DNA from: Neorhizobium sp. NCHU2750
GTDB taxonomy: Bacteria; Pseudomonadota; Alphaproteobacteria; Rhizobiales; Rhizobiaceae
DNA length: 64,000 bases
Direction of reading: 5' to 3'
Assembly (NCBI RefSeq): GCF_003597675.1
Contig: NZ_CP030831.1
Location: 1 to 64,000 of the forward strand
Shown here: positions 1 to 9,034 of the stretch, in pieces
Numbering within the stretch: position 1 is the stretch's first letter
Layout: each line of letters opens with the position of its first letter
The notes under the pieces: generated by a model
What the model was told of the DNA's origin: nothing
Databases searched by the model: none
What the model saw: only the letters and a program-made list of their open reading frames with translations
Program-made: the position numbers and the translations under genes

Positions 1-25
1 TGGCAGGATATATTGTGGTGTAAAC
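1..25 (+). repeat. T-DNA left border repeat
   Basis: The first 25 bases begin TGGCAGGATATATTGTGG and end GTGTAAAC, the canonical nopaline-type left border. VirD1/VirD2 nick this repeat to end T-strand synthesis. It is in direct orientation with the right border at 28505-28529, so the T-DNA is about 28.5 kb, long for a nopaline T-DNA, partly because three insertion sequences are inside it. Confidence 0.97.
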
Positions 26-386
26 AAATTGACGCTTAGACAACTTAATAACACATTGCGGACGTTTTTAATGTACTGAATTCACATCCGTTTGATACTT
101 GTCTAAAATTGGCTGATTTCGAGTGCATCTATGCATAAAAACAATCTAATGACAATTATTACCAAGCATCAATGAGATGATGTGTGTGTCTATGTGTAAA
201 TATTGCGCGGAGTCATTACAGTTATAATTATTTTACGAGTTATTTAAAGTTATAAATACATTTATATACCAAGATATATAGACTATTATAAAATATGAAA
301 ATTATATAAGTAATTCAATATTACAGAGAATAGATAGATAACATAATTTACTTCCTATGTCTGATATACGGGATTCTATAATAATA
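26..386. other. AT-rich left T-DNA end, no gene seen
   Basis: Very AT-rich DNA between the left border and the 3' end of the first acs copy. It contains many TATA/AATA stretches that could serve as plant polyadenylation signals for the leftward acs transcript. No open frame or repeat worth naming was seen. Confidence 0.6.
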
Positions 387-1751
387 TCACGGTACAGATT
401 TTCCATCTTGCTCTATAACGTCGAGATGGGGGCAGTGGTGATCAACCCTGCGGGGAACGCCTTTGTTACGCCATTCCCAGAATGACATCTCATCCTCAGA
501 TCGGTCTGATATAACCCAGTCGGCAATCGCTGCTGCATTGCCGGGTATTCCATAGCCACGGCGAATGTACTTTCGTTCATCTGTCTCGCGTGGCATCGGT
601 CTCCCTGTCCTGATGTTAATTGAAAATTCTGCTTTCTCGCCATTTTCCAGTTGAGCGGAGAAATCGTAGCATCTTGTTGCAGTTGCCAGCTTAAGGTGTG
701 GACGCATCTTTCGCACTTCTGGATTGTCCTTCACATAATAGGCAAGGCGTACTGCGGCGTAATCTGCGTTGAAGGCTCTAACGATTTCCGGTTTGTCACA
801 GAGGCCCAGCTGCTCAGGTTTTACCCTGGCCATCACAATGTGAACTGCGACCACTCTCATCGGCTGCCTGAGCATCGAATCGATCCAGATTTTGCCGCCT
901 TCATAAAGGTCCTCGACGGCGATGTCGCTAAGATCGATCAGTTTTGCCAACCTCGGAAGTTCTTGAGGAAAAATCACCGGCATGAGCGCGACGGTTTCCC
1001 TCCAATCAGGCTCAGGGCTAACCTGTTTGACCGCGTCAAAGAACGCTTCGCCGCTGGAGTACTCGAAGGTGTAAAAGAGAAGGACCACACGTTGACGGTA
1101 TTTCGGACGGCGGCTTAGCTAAGCAGTGATAATGTGGGCTTCAAAGTCGCGACCATCTAAAAAGAAGGTTGCGCCTGGATTGACGTCGAAAACCTTATCC
1201 AAAAGAGGCTCAAGAAAAGGGATGATGTCGTTTGTTACGGTGTATGATTCTGTGATCTCACCATTTGAAACCTCTCGAATGATCACCGGTATATTCTTAA
1301 CATCTGCTGAATGGAGTTCTCGGATCAGTCTATCCGGTAACGTGGAAATCCGCCAGGTATTGAAGTCGTGAGACACAACGGGCAAATTGTCAGAAGTTAG
1401 TGTCGTATCCAATTCAGAAAGATTTCGCCGTTCCATCCCTCCGAGGGCAGTCAGTAATGAGGTTTCGGTACACTCCTGTACGCCCTTCCCCAAGTTGTAC
1501 ATGCCCCGGTGTTCTATGACTTGAAGGGGCAGTTGCTCTTCAAGGCGTTCAAGAAGGTGTGGTACCGAATGACGAGCAAGCACCTCGTCTGAAGTTACGC
1601 CTGCTGGGAGATCCCACTGGATTTCCCACCTGGGCCATCCTGTATCCTTCACTGGGAAGGGTTTGCGCTGACAGAGTACCTGAAAAAAACCGGTTAAAAA
1701 CTCGGAATGAACCGGAAATCAAAAGAAAGAAAAAGATGAACCTACATCCAT
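387..1751 (-). pseudogene. acs: agrocinopine synthase (acs), copy 1, interrupted by an amber codon
   Basis: Agrocinopine synthase makes the sugar-phosphodiester opine agrocinopine in the transformed plant cell; the protein resembles glycerophosphodiester phosphodiesterases. The frame is collinear with the intact copy at 13132-14489 (shared blocks such as VLARHSVP, LPLQVIEHRGM, LSELD, VIIREVSNG, ERKYIRR/ERKHIRW). It is broken by one in-frame TAG at 1119-1121, where the intact copy has TGG (AWLSHRP against A-stop-LSRRP). The remainder, 387-1118, stays open with no frameshift, so the lesion is recent. The conserved frame continues upstream of the GTG at 1652 as VLCQRKP and has no ATG of its own. 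The upstream ATG at 1749-1751 joins in frame only if 1680-1745 is removed as an intron. An adjacent divergent plast gene repeats the layout around copy 2. Confidence 0.88.
1680..1745 (-). other. candidate spliceosomal intron in acs copy 1 (66 nt)
   Basis: On the minus strand the segment starts GTAGGT, is strongly T-rich, and ends TTTTTTTCAG. Read unspliced from the ATG at 1751, the frame meets a TGA inside this segment. Removing it joins ATG-GAT to GTA-CTC-TGT (MDVLCQRKP) in the frame of the protein. The position matches the candidate intron of acs copy 2 exactly, although the intron sequences themselves differ. The splicing is an inference. Confidence 0.6.
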
Positions 1752-2405
1752 ATTTCGAGAAAAGCGTGTGTTCGAAACGTCGGTTCGGGCTAGAGCAGGA
1801 GGGTACCGAATGATCGCAGCCGCACAGAAAGAGCGCGGTTTAGTTTGTTATAGCAAGCGCTACACAGGTCGTTTGCCCAGTTTAAATGTATAAGACAAGA
1901 CTGCCAGCTGGAAGTTGAGGAATAGCGTCTTAAATTCATCATGATATAAGCATGCGCGGGAATCCCGCTCCTTTTTTGAAAGCTAAGGTCAGTGTCGGCC
2001 GCAATGGCAGTGGATACCAGAATTTTCAAATCGTACTGTTCGACGGGTCTGACTTCTTTCAATCTAGGCCGCCGAAAGTATTTCTTATATAGGAGCACGT
2101 TTATCATTTGATGTTAGTACAAACACGTTTTCGCTGTCGGCAGATGGAGGTGCATAATTATAAAAGGATGATGCCTATAAAGAAGAGACTAATATTATAA
2201 TATCGGCTATTATGACTAAGGAAATTTCTTGAAATTATTGCGTTATGGTTGAATTATTATTCTAGAGGCCCTGTATTTTTGCCGACATTACTAATTTTTA
2301 TTATCTGCGGCAGTGTATAGAAGCCTCATACTTTACGGACGCGCGCTCTGCAGTTAAAGTCGCTAGATTGGCAGGGGGACCTGGGAAGCACCTCCAAAGT
2401 GCAGA
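1752..2405. other. divergent promoter region, acs copy 1 and plast gene
   Basis: This stretch separates the leftward acs copy 1 from the rightward plast gene at 2406. A TATAAC (minus strand, near 1848) is a possible acs TATA box. A 105-codon minus-strand frame (1790-2107) lies here, but it matches no known family and overlaps the expected acs leader, so I do not call it. Confidence 0.4.
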
Positions 2406-3089
2406 ATGTACTACGAACGACCCGTGTTCGACATAGTCGATACCTGGGAGATAAGAGAACGGGAGGTACTTAAACCCGTCCTGAGCGTAGCTGAAGAAGA
2501 TTACTGCTATTTCGTGCAGAACACGGTTGCCTCCGCGCAGCGCTCCTGGGTTGATTTAGTCGCCAATCTTTTTAACTCTCCAGATTCTGACATTGATGAC
2601 GCGCTGAATCGCTTTGCAGACGCGCCCTGCTTGCATGGGCCGACACTCGAGCCGATGAACCTGATACTCAAAGGTTCTCCGATGTATGTTTATTGCTCGT
2701 TCGAAGAGATGAGAAGTTGTGCAACCAAACGATTCTATGAGGGCATTTCGAATCGCGGCGTGGTGATTTGCACAGTTCCACCCTATGCTGAGGGGGTAAC
2801 GAGAGATGATATGAGTGTCTGGCAAAATCAGGCCTGTGTGAATACCTGCAGCGGGAAGAACGATTTGGATGCATACATCGCATTCTTGCCAACCAGTTCG
2901 CTTCAGGAGTCGAGCTATTGGCACACGAAGAATGGTATCTATAGTTTCTTGGCACCGTCGCAAACGGATGCCTTTTGCTGCGAAATACTTTGTGTGGGGC
3001 GGGCTCTTTTTGAAGATAGGAGCCGTAAAGAGAAACTCAGAAATTGTTTGTTGAAGCTTCTCAATTACCGTCTCAAGCTGTTATTTTGA
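2406..3089 (+). CDS. RolB/plast-family T-DNA protein
   Basis: 227 residues, MYYERPVF at the N-terminus, with the plast-family landmarks: PMYVYC near residue 98, CTVPPYAEGVT near 125, DAYIAFLP near 155, and a final EILCVGRALF block. Plast (phenotypic plasticity) proteins such as RolB, 6b and the lettered T-DNA proteins alter plant growth when expressed in the host; their biochemistry is mostly unsettled. Its closest relative in the window is the gene split by an IS element at 15003-17011, also 227 codons, with the same divergent position next to an acs copy. It carries CSFEEMR, a C-x5-R arrangement of the kind discussed for RolB as a phosphatase signature. I cannot assign a letter name with certainty. 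Confidence 0.85.
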   Translation: MYYERPVFDIVDTWEIREREVLKPVLSVAEEDYCYFVQNTVASAQRSWVDLVANLFNSPDSDIDDALNRFADAPCLHGPTLEPMNLILKGSPMYVYCSFEEMRSCATKRFYEGISNRGVVICTVPPYAEGVTRDDMSVWQNQACVNTCSGKNDLDAYIAFLPTSSLQESSYWHTKNGIYSFLAPSQTDAFCCEILCVGRALFEDRSRKEKLRNCLLKLLNYRLKLLF

Positions 3090-3544
3090 TGGCAAATGAG
3101 TTTACTGGCCCAATATCTGGGGCTGAAAGGGAGTGAAGTTAAAAGGTCCGAATATATCTAATGGCGCTTACGCTTGGTCGGCTTTTTGCCCGCGGATTCA
3201 CTATAAATAAATTGTAATGTCAGATTTTCAATCTGCGTATTATGATCTGTACGCTGGGTGTTTATTTTATTGTATGTCTTTTGCATATGGATTTTTGTAT
3301 TGCGTATAACGTTATGTAATCATAATGAGATGAGCAACGGCCCATAAACAAGACGCTTTTATGCTGATGCAATGACAGTTTCTCTTAGAGGAAGATGTAA
3401 TGAGCTCCGTATATGTAAAGTAATAATAGAATCTTTTTAAAACGTGAATGACTGCCGTGATGCTTTTGTGTGAAGATACATTGTGCGGTGGTTTTTTTGG
3501 ATCACGCGTTTTTCTCCCTCCAGGTGAAGTGGACCAACAAAATA
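3090..3544. other. convergent 3' region, no gene seen
   Basis: AT-rich DNA between the ends of the plast gene (plus strand) and the membrane-protein gene (minus strand). It probably holds both polyadenylation regions (for example ATAAATAAATTG near 3203). No open frame of note. Confidence 0.5.
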
Positions 3545-5116
3545 TTAAGCTCCTGAACGATCATTGAGGAGTCTCGAGCCAACGTGCATGAATAGTCTCC
3601 CCCAAAGTTTGGGAAAAAGGCTCAGGAAAAAGATCAGTACGAAGGCTATCCAGAAATGAATGTTGGCGAACCCAGCAAGAAAAGATTTTTTCGTCAGAAG
3701 CCAGTAACTCGAATTGCCCAGCACGAATAAAGTGCTTGGAAAACTTACGCCGGCGGTTGCGGTGAAAAGGCGCAACAGATCGTGCGAGCTTTGCGAATTA
3801 TCCATAACGTCAACAGCGGCCCGCGCAGCTAACGGCACAAGATTGGCCGCCGCAATAAGGCCTGAATAGGCATCGGTTGGAAACGTAGAGAGGCATATCA
3901 GGCCAGCCATCGTCAGGATTGCTACTAGTATGCCTGCTTTGCCTCCCCGAGGATTGCGGTCTTTATCGTCGGCAATATGGCCGACCCACCGGAGAACCCT
4001 CAGGGCATCTTCATGGTCTTGTTTGTGGTAACCGATCTGAATACGGAGACGGTTACTCACCTCAAAGGTGTCGAGCCAGGAATAGATGATGGTGCTGGAA
4101 TTCCTCAATCTTGTGTATTCAGAAGTGAAATCGGAACTCTGAGCTGTAGAAATCCTTTTCATCCGCAAGAAAGAGTATTTTAATAAATCCCGGATGTTCT
4201 TCCTGTTCTGCATCAGCATTTGCCACAGAATGCATAGTGACGCCTTCCATGCTACATCTTTGGCGGTGTGAAATGTGGTTCCCTCATGTTGGGGCATAGC
4301 AATGGCGAATAAGCCAAAAATTAAAACTGGCAATCCTCCGAGGAAGACTTCGCAAGCCAGGTGAGCGGCGAGCCTCGTGTCCGCCCAAGGATAATCAAAA
4401 ATCGCAAGCACCATAAGCTGTGTTTGCAGAGTAATAGGCCCAGAGCGCAAGACGGCAACTTCCGCTCCAAGTGAGGCAGATACTATGTCGGGCAGGACAA
4501 CCGCCAACTGCATTATGACCAACCAAAGCCAGAACAGACCCCTCTCCGAAAGGGGTAGGTGGCATTTTAGTTGCCACCTCATTTCTTGCGTTTGAATGGA
4601 TTGCGCGCTGCGACGCAGGTACTTTTTAACTTCTTTGGGCAGGCTGGGGAGTTCAAGAATAACTCGAAAGGCGTCGTCTCTTTCCTTGCGCGCTTGAGTG
4701 GCCCAAGCGTTTCGCGTGGATAGGGGCATGCGCATGAGGATATCCGTCAAGCTGTTCTCCGAACTGGCGAATGGACGATAAGATTTGTCGGCAATATCTT
4801 CATCAGGAATGACGGCCGGTTCCGGTGCTGCTCTTAAAGCAAACGCATCTACATGGTCATGGGCCGCTGGCTGGTGCGTTGAACAAAAGACCTGCTGCAT
4901 ATGATGTGATACCATGCCTTCATCTTCTGGCAGTGGAGTGACGGAATGGCCTCGAATGCAGTCTGCTTCTTGGCCGACATCGGTTTCCTCAGTGATGTAA
5001 GAGTAAGGTCCTCCCAAGAAGGGTGAAGGGAGGATTTTTCTGACATGGAGGGAGTGAAGCCAGCTGCTTTTGAGCTTTCTTTCTATCGCCTCAACCGGAG
5101 TGTTCTGGTTCTCCAT
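3545..5116 (-). CDS. multipass membrane protein encoded in the T-DNA
   Basis: 523 residues when started at the ATG at 5114-5116 (MENQNTPVE). The frame is open to a TTG at 5155, but a plant-expressed gene needs ATG. The first about 190 residues are hydrophilic. Hydrophobic segments follow near (in the 523-residue numbering) 193-217, 249-275, 395-411, 417-437, 455-469 and 480-505, with a basic loop between the second and third groups. I do not recognise the family firmly. T-DNAs do encode membrane proteins for opine secretion (gene 6a/ons), and no 6a gene is present at its usual site between ipt and 6b, so an opine-export role is possible but unproven. Confidence 0.7.
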   Translation of the reverse strand: MENQNTPVEAIERKLKSSWLHSLHVRKILPSPFLGGPYSYITEETDVGQEADCIRGHSVTPLPEDEGMVSHHMQQVFCSTHQPAAHDHVDAFALRAAPEPAVIPDEDIADKSYRPFASSENSLTDILMRMPLSTRNAWATQARKERDDAFRVILELPSLPKEVKKYLRRSAQSIQTQEMRWQLKCHLPLSERGLFWLWLVIMQLAVVLPDIVSASLGAEVAVLRSGPITLQTQLMVLAIFDYPWADTRLAAHLACEVFLGGLPVLIFGLFAIAMPQHEGTTFHTAKDVAWKASLCILWQMLMQNRKNIRDLLKYSFLRMKRISTAQSSDFTSEYTRLRNSSTIIYSWLDTFEVSNRLRIQIGYHKQDHEDALRVLRWVGHIADDKDRNPRGGKAGILVAILTMAGLICLSTFPTDAYSGLIAAANLVPLAARAAVDVMDNSQSSHDLLRLFTATAGVSFPSTLFVLGNSSYWLLTKKSFLAGFANIHFWIAFVLIFFLSLFPKLWGRLFMHVGSRLLNDRSGA

Positions 5117-6155
5117 TGATAACTTGGCACAGCTTGAGGCATCCAGGGAATGCAAAAGCTCCTTTATTAATTGTGCTCGGATCCACCGAATAAAAATGCA
5201 CCGCGTGGGTCTCGGTCCTGTTTTGGCCTATAAGTCAAAGCAGCGGCGTCGACTAGACGATAGTCAGTTGTTTTTTTAAAGGAAAACGAGTTTTCTATTC
5301 GAAAAGAAAATGTGCCGTTCGCCTAATAATGATGCCAATGACTTAATCTGTACGACGGATCGTGTAATATTATAGAGCCAAGTGCGATTCAATGAATTTC
5401 AATTGTTGGTATTTCAGCGAATTTGTATTTTTCCATTTGGAATGGTATAACAGCACGTTCATAACGTTAAAGGAAAGGGGAGGCATATACGCGGAATATT
5501 TAACTGTATCAATGAAATTGAAATATTCAATCTGGCACGCAGAACCCACATCAACAGTTTAACTCGACTCTCGGAAAGCCAGCTATCATTCGAAAATCTG
5601 TCGCTTCCTCTAGCGCCGCTGTGATTGTAGGGCGAAATGACAAACTGCGCGACGTTGCCTGAATGACTGGCTGTATGGCATGGGACGCGTTCTTGAAAGA
5701 GAGTCGCTAAGATAAACCTCTCCAACCCAACCGAAACATGGTTGCTTCCGTGTTTCGAACACAGCAGTTTCACCTCATTGGGAGACTTGTTGAGAGATTT
5801 TCAAATTTGTCGGCAGGTTCGATTGCTGACTATTGATTTACACGAAAGTGTGAAAAACAAGTCCTTATCGTGGCAGTTGGTATGATGTTCAGGAGCAACG
5901 CAATTCAAAAGTGGACCCAGGCTGTTTCACGGGTCCCATCGCGGTGCCCAAATATCTGAGTAGCATCAAAGCTCTGGTGACGGTCAAATGAATTCGTCGG
6001 TGTTCTGGGAACAAGCGTTTGAAAATGTTGATATGCTCCTTCCCACTTTGACAAGTGCGGCACGAGCGAAATAGTAACCTAATCTTTCATTATTGCGATG
6101 TTTGACAATCACTGGGCAGGTGAGTGTTATAATAGAGGGCCATTAGCCTTCGGCC
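5117..6155. other. long non-coding or decayed stretch
   Basis: About 1 kb between the divergent membrane-protein and plast genes. Two parts (roughly 5540-5775 and 5890-6060) have more even base composition than the flanks and short open frames on the minus strand, such as a 104-codon frame at 5459-5773, but no family is recognisable. They may be relics. A TTATAATA at about 6127-6134 is a possible TATA box for the gene at 6156. Confidence 0.45.
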
Positions 6156-6887
6156 ATGCACACCTCACTAATGTCTTACAATCAAAATATGATACCCTCA
6201 GGGGATGATCGCCCCGTTTTTCCGACAATTGATTTGTTCGCAAACACCTCCCTGGAAGAACTTCAGCAGAGCCTATGCGCGGCGGTCGCAAATTATAGGG
6301 ATTTCCTCACTCGAAAGATTCTCCCCTTCCAGCAATCGTGGGTTGTCCGAGTCCTTTCCGAATCCGGCCTAGACGAAGAGACTCTGCGCGCAATCAAAAG
6401 CTGTGTCTTCACGCCGTGTTGCAGCATTCCTGGCGCCGTCCAGCCAGATAGAATTTGCCAACATGACTCACCAATCTACATCTACACCTCCCTGAATTTA
6501 TTATCGCAATACGTCGAAGGAAAAACCCTATTGCGGTGCTATCGCAAATTTGTGCTGGCTTCATCACTCCCACCATACCGAACGGATATTCCAGCAGAGG
6601 AGCTCAAGAACGTACTCAACAGTATCTTGCCAGGCGCCTATAGCATGCCGCATGCCGTAAGCTGCTTCGTGGCCATTTTGCCCAGTAAGAAATTCACGAT
6701 CAGCATGTCCAAAATCACCACCCGTGGTGGCGCGGAGGAGCATTTTGTCGTTTTCAGTAGAGAAGAGAACGACATAATCCCATACGACATCGTCGCAGTG
6801 GGGAAGACGCTGTTCTCCCAGTCGGACGAGGAATTTGGTTTGCCAAATCTCAGCTTCGATGAACTACAGAACCTTATCAGCACTTAA
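6156..6887 (+). CDS. RolB/plast-family T-DNA protein, possibly gene 5
   Basis: 243 residues; a second ATG six codons in (MSYNQNM) could also start it. Plast landmarks are present: DRPVFPTIDLF near the N-terminus, SPIYIYTS near residue 108, LPPYRTDIP near 138, CFVAILPSKKF near 170 and PYDIVAVGKTLF near 212. The predicted size of about 27 kDa fits T-DNA gene 5, reported as a modulator of auxin responses, and gene 5 is a plast member. That name rests on size and family only; the gene is not next to iaaH as gene 5 usually is. A TATA-like TTATAATA lies about 25 bases upstream. Confidence 0.8.
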   Translation: MHTSLMSYNQNMIPSGDDRPVFPTIDLFANTSLEELQQSLCAAVANYRDFLTRKILPFQQSWVVRVLSESGLDEETLRAIKSCVFTPCCSIPGAVQPDRICQHDSPIYIYTSLNLLSQYVEGKTLLRCYRKFVLASSLPPYRTDIPAEELKNVLNSILPGAYSMPHAVSCFVAILPSKKFTISMSKITTRGGAEEHFVVFSREENDIIPYDIVAVGKTLFSQSDEEFGLPNLSFDELQNLIST

Positions 6888-7523
6888 TCTGTTTTCTATT
6901 CATGGATAGAAAACAACCCTAGTGTATGGGATCAATATAACCATGCTAGTGCCACTGTGTATCTCCCGATGAGACATGTAATGATATGGATGCATGTTTC
7001 ATGCAAGGATAAGAATGCGATAAAAATAATTTGATAAAAATAAGTCCGTGATGCTTTTCTGAAACATCTTTGAGGAAGTATTATTTATTGAACAGATTTT
7101 ACACAAATTGAAAATTCATCCTGGTGAAACAGCGTATTTTTTTGACAGAATCGTAATGATTCGTGAGACAATGTGGGCCATCGTTTTCGGGCATCGAAAG
7201 CTGGCTTCGTCACGAGCCAAGCGAAGGCACAAGCCTCAATTTTGCGATGAGCCAGGGAGGCACGCTACGTGTCTGTCAGCAATTATAGGACTATGGTGGA
7301 TGCTTTTTGACAATGTGGCGATAAGGATCACCTCGATAAGCTCGAAACCTGCTTTATGTCATTCACATGTCAATTATCGAAAAAACGGCCCTACGCTCAT
7401 CCAATAGTTAAGTAACGGGTCCTGTTTGTAGTTTAACAGACAGAAATTCTGTTTCCAAAAGGTATTTCAACAGTAGAAATCCGTAAAATTACCATGATCA
7501 CCTTCCCTGCACATGCGTTTTTC
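6888..7523. other. intergenic region left of the IS256-family element
   Basis: Downstream region of the plast gene at 6156 and the original upstream region of the plast gene at 9035, now separated from it by the insertion sequence. It begins with poly(A)-like AT-rich DNA. A 99-codon plus-strand frame (7108-7407) lies here without family support. The perfect palindrome CAGAAATTCTG is near 7441. Confidence 0.45.
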
Positions 7524-8953
7524 GATCGTGTCCACGGGAGTGGTGTAGCTGACGGCTGATGGCCGTGCTTTCCGACATGGGTCGGAGCGGATATCAGCGA
7601 GCCACAGCGGGCAGACTGATTTGGGGATCATCGCTCATTTGGGCCATGGTCTCAAGCGTCATATACCTGGCGCGTTGGACGGCCCACTCGTCGTTCTGTT
7701 CGAGCAGCAGTGCGCCAACGAGACGGACGATCGCTTCGTCGTTCGGAAAGATGCCGACGACCTCGGTGCGTCGCTTGATTTCGCCGTTGAGACGCTCAAT
7801 TGGATTCGTCGAGTGCAGTTTTGCCCGGTGCTCTTTCGGGAAGGTCATGTAGGCGAGCACATCCTCTTCAGCATCGTCCATGATGGTGGCGAGCTTCGGC
7901 ACTTTCGGTCTGATCTGATCGGCGACGCTGCGCCATTGAGCGCTTGCTGCCTCCGGCGTCTCCTGAGCAAATGCCGTTGCGATAAAGGCGGAGACGACCC
8001 GCCTGCCGCTCTTTCCAGCATGCGCGAGCACGTTCCTCATGAAGTGAACCCGGCACCTTTGCCAGGTGGCGTTGAGAACCTTGGTGACGGCCGCCTTGAG
8101 ACCTTCATGGGCATCGGAGACGACGAGCTTGACGCCACGCAATCCTCGACGTGTCAGCCTGCGCAGAAACTCCGTCCAGATCGGTTCTGCCTCCGATGTA
8201 CCGACCTCCATACCCAGGACCTCGCGCCGCCCGTCGTTGTTGACGCCGACAGCAATGATGACGGCGACGGAGACGATGCGACCGCCACGGCGGACTTTGA
8301 GATAGGTCGCATCCACCCAGACGTACGGCCACTCGCCCTCAATCGGCCTGTCGAGAAACGCCTTTACCTTGACGTCGATTTCTTCGCACAGCCGCGACAC
8401 CTGGCTCTTGGAGATGCCCGACATGCCCATGGCTTTGACCAGATCGTCGACAGAACGGGTCGAGATTCCCTGGATATACGCTTCCTGGATAACCGCCGTC
8501 AGGGCCTTCTCTGCCATACGGCGCGGCTCGAGAAAGCTCGGAAAATAGCTTCCCTTGCGCAGCTTTGGAATGCGGAGTTCAACGGTTCCGGCCCGTGTCT
8601 CCCAATCGCGGTCACGGTAGCCGTTGCGTTGAGCAAGGCGCATCGGGTTCTTCTCGCCGAAGTCAGCACCGGTGGCTGAGCCGACCTCCAGCTCCATCAG
8701 CCGCTCGGCTGCAAAACCGATCATCTCGCGCAATAAATCTGCATCGGCGCTCTTCTCAACAAGCGAGCGCACGTTCATCATGTCATTGGTCATCGGTGGT
8801 CTTTCCGTCAGGTTGGTCTTCAACAACCCGACCCTAGCGGAAAACACTGATGGCCGCCCGCAAACCCAATCACCCGCTACAGCGCTATGAAAAGCGCGCG
8901 GCTGCTCGGCTTTGCTACCTCCCGCCACCTACACCACGTGCCGGGACACGATC
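7524..8953 (-). mobile_element. IS256-family insertion sequence, complete
   Basis: 1430 bp with imperfect terminal inverted repeats: the left end reads GATCGTGTCCACGGG, the right end in reverse complement GATCGTGTCCCGGCA, and both continue to a shared GTGGTGTAG. It is flanked by an 8-bp direct repeat CGTTTTTC (7516-7523 and 8954-8961), the duplication size expected of this family. It carries one intact transposase gene. Intact ends and exact flanks indicate a recent insertion. It lies about 80 bp upstream of the plast gene at 9035, just beyond its TATA box. Confidence 0.93.
7594..8793 (-). CDS. IS256-family transposase (mutator type)
   Basis: 399 residues starting MTNDMMN at the ATG 8791-8793, preceded by a GAAAGACC ribosome site; the open frame continues further upstream, but that part overlaps the IS end. 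The DDE triad is visible: Asp in WVDATYLKV (first third), Asp in VVSDAHEGL (middle) and Glu in [13 protein letters not shown] (C-terminal third). HFMRNVLAH, typical of mutator-type enzymes, precedes the last. No frameshift or stop interrupts it, so the element may be active. It catalyses cut-and-paste or copy-out transposition with 8-bp target duplication. Confidence 0.95.
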   Translation of the reverse strand: MTNDMMNVRSLVEKSADADLLREMIGFAAERLMELEVGSATGADFGEKNPMRLAQRNGYRDRDWETRAGTVELRIPKLRKGSYFPSFLEPRRMAEKALTAVIQEAYIQGISTRSVDDLVKAMGMSGISKSQVSRLCEEIDVKVKAFLDRPIEGEWPYVWVDATYLKVRRGGRIVSVAVIIAVGVNNDGRREVLGMEVGTSEAEPIWTEFLRRLTRRGLRGVKLVVSDAHEGLKAAVTKVLNATWQRCRVHFMRNVLAHAGKSGRRVVSAFIATAFAQETPEAASAQWRSVADQIRPKVPKLATIMDDAEEDVLAYMTFPKEHRAKLHSTNPIERLNGEIKRRTEVVGIFPNDEAIVRLVGALLLEQNDEWAVQRARYMTLETMAQMSDDPQISLPAVAR

Positions 8954-8964
8954 CGTTTTTCAGC

Positions 8965-8970
8965 TATAAA
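8965..8970 (+). promoter_or_regulatory. TATA box of the plast gene at 9035
   Basis: TATAAA about 65 bp upstream of the ATG and only 4 bp beyond the right target duplication of the IS256-family element. The insertion thus split core promoter from any upstream enhancer. Confidence 0.55.
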
Positions 8971-9034
8971 GCAAGATTCAATCTCTGGGGCTCCAAAGAG
9001 CTCCGGATGCTTACACCCCGCATAAAGCTTAATG

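Noticed and set aside
1790..2107. 105-codon minus-strand frame between acs copy 1 and the plast gene
   Set aside because: No family resemblance, and it overlaps the expected acs promoter and leader. The corresponding region near acs copy 2 has no counterpart.
5459..5773. 104-codon minus-strand frame
   Set aside because: No recognisable motif; may be part of a decayed region, reported as such rather than as a gene.
7108..7407. 99-codon plus-strand frame left of the IS256-family element
   Set aside because: No family resemblance, no clear TATA or ribosome site, and no sign that the IS interrupted it.
7621..8679. 352-codon plus-strand frame
   Set aside because: Antisense shadow of the IS256-family transposase; no conserved motifs of its own.
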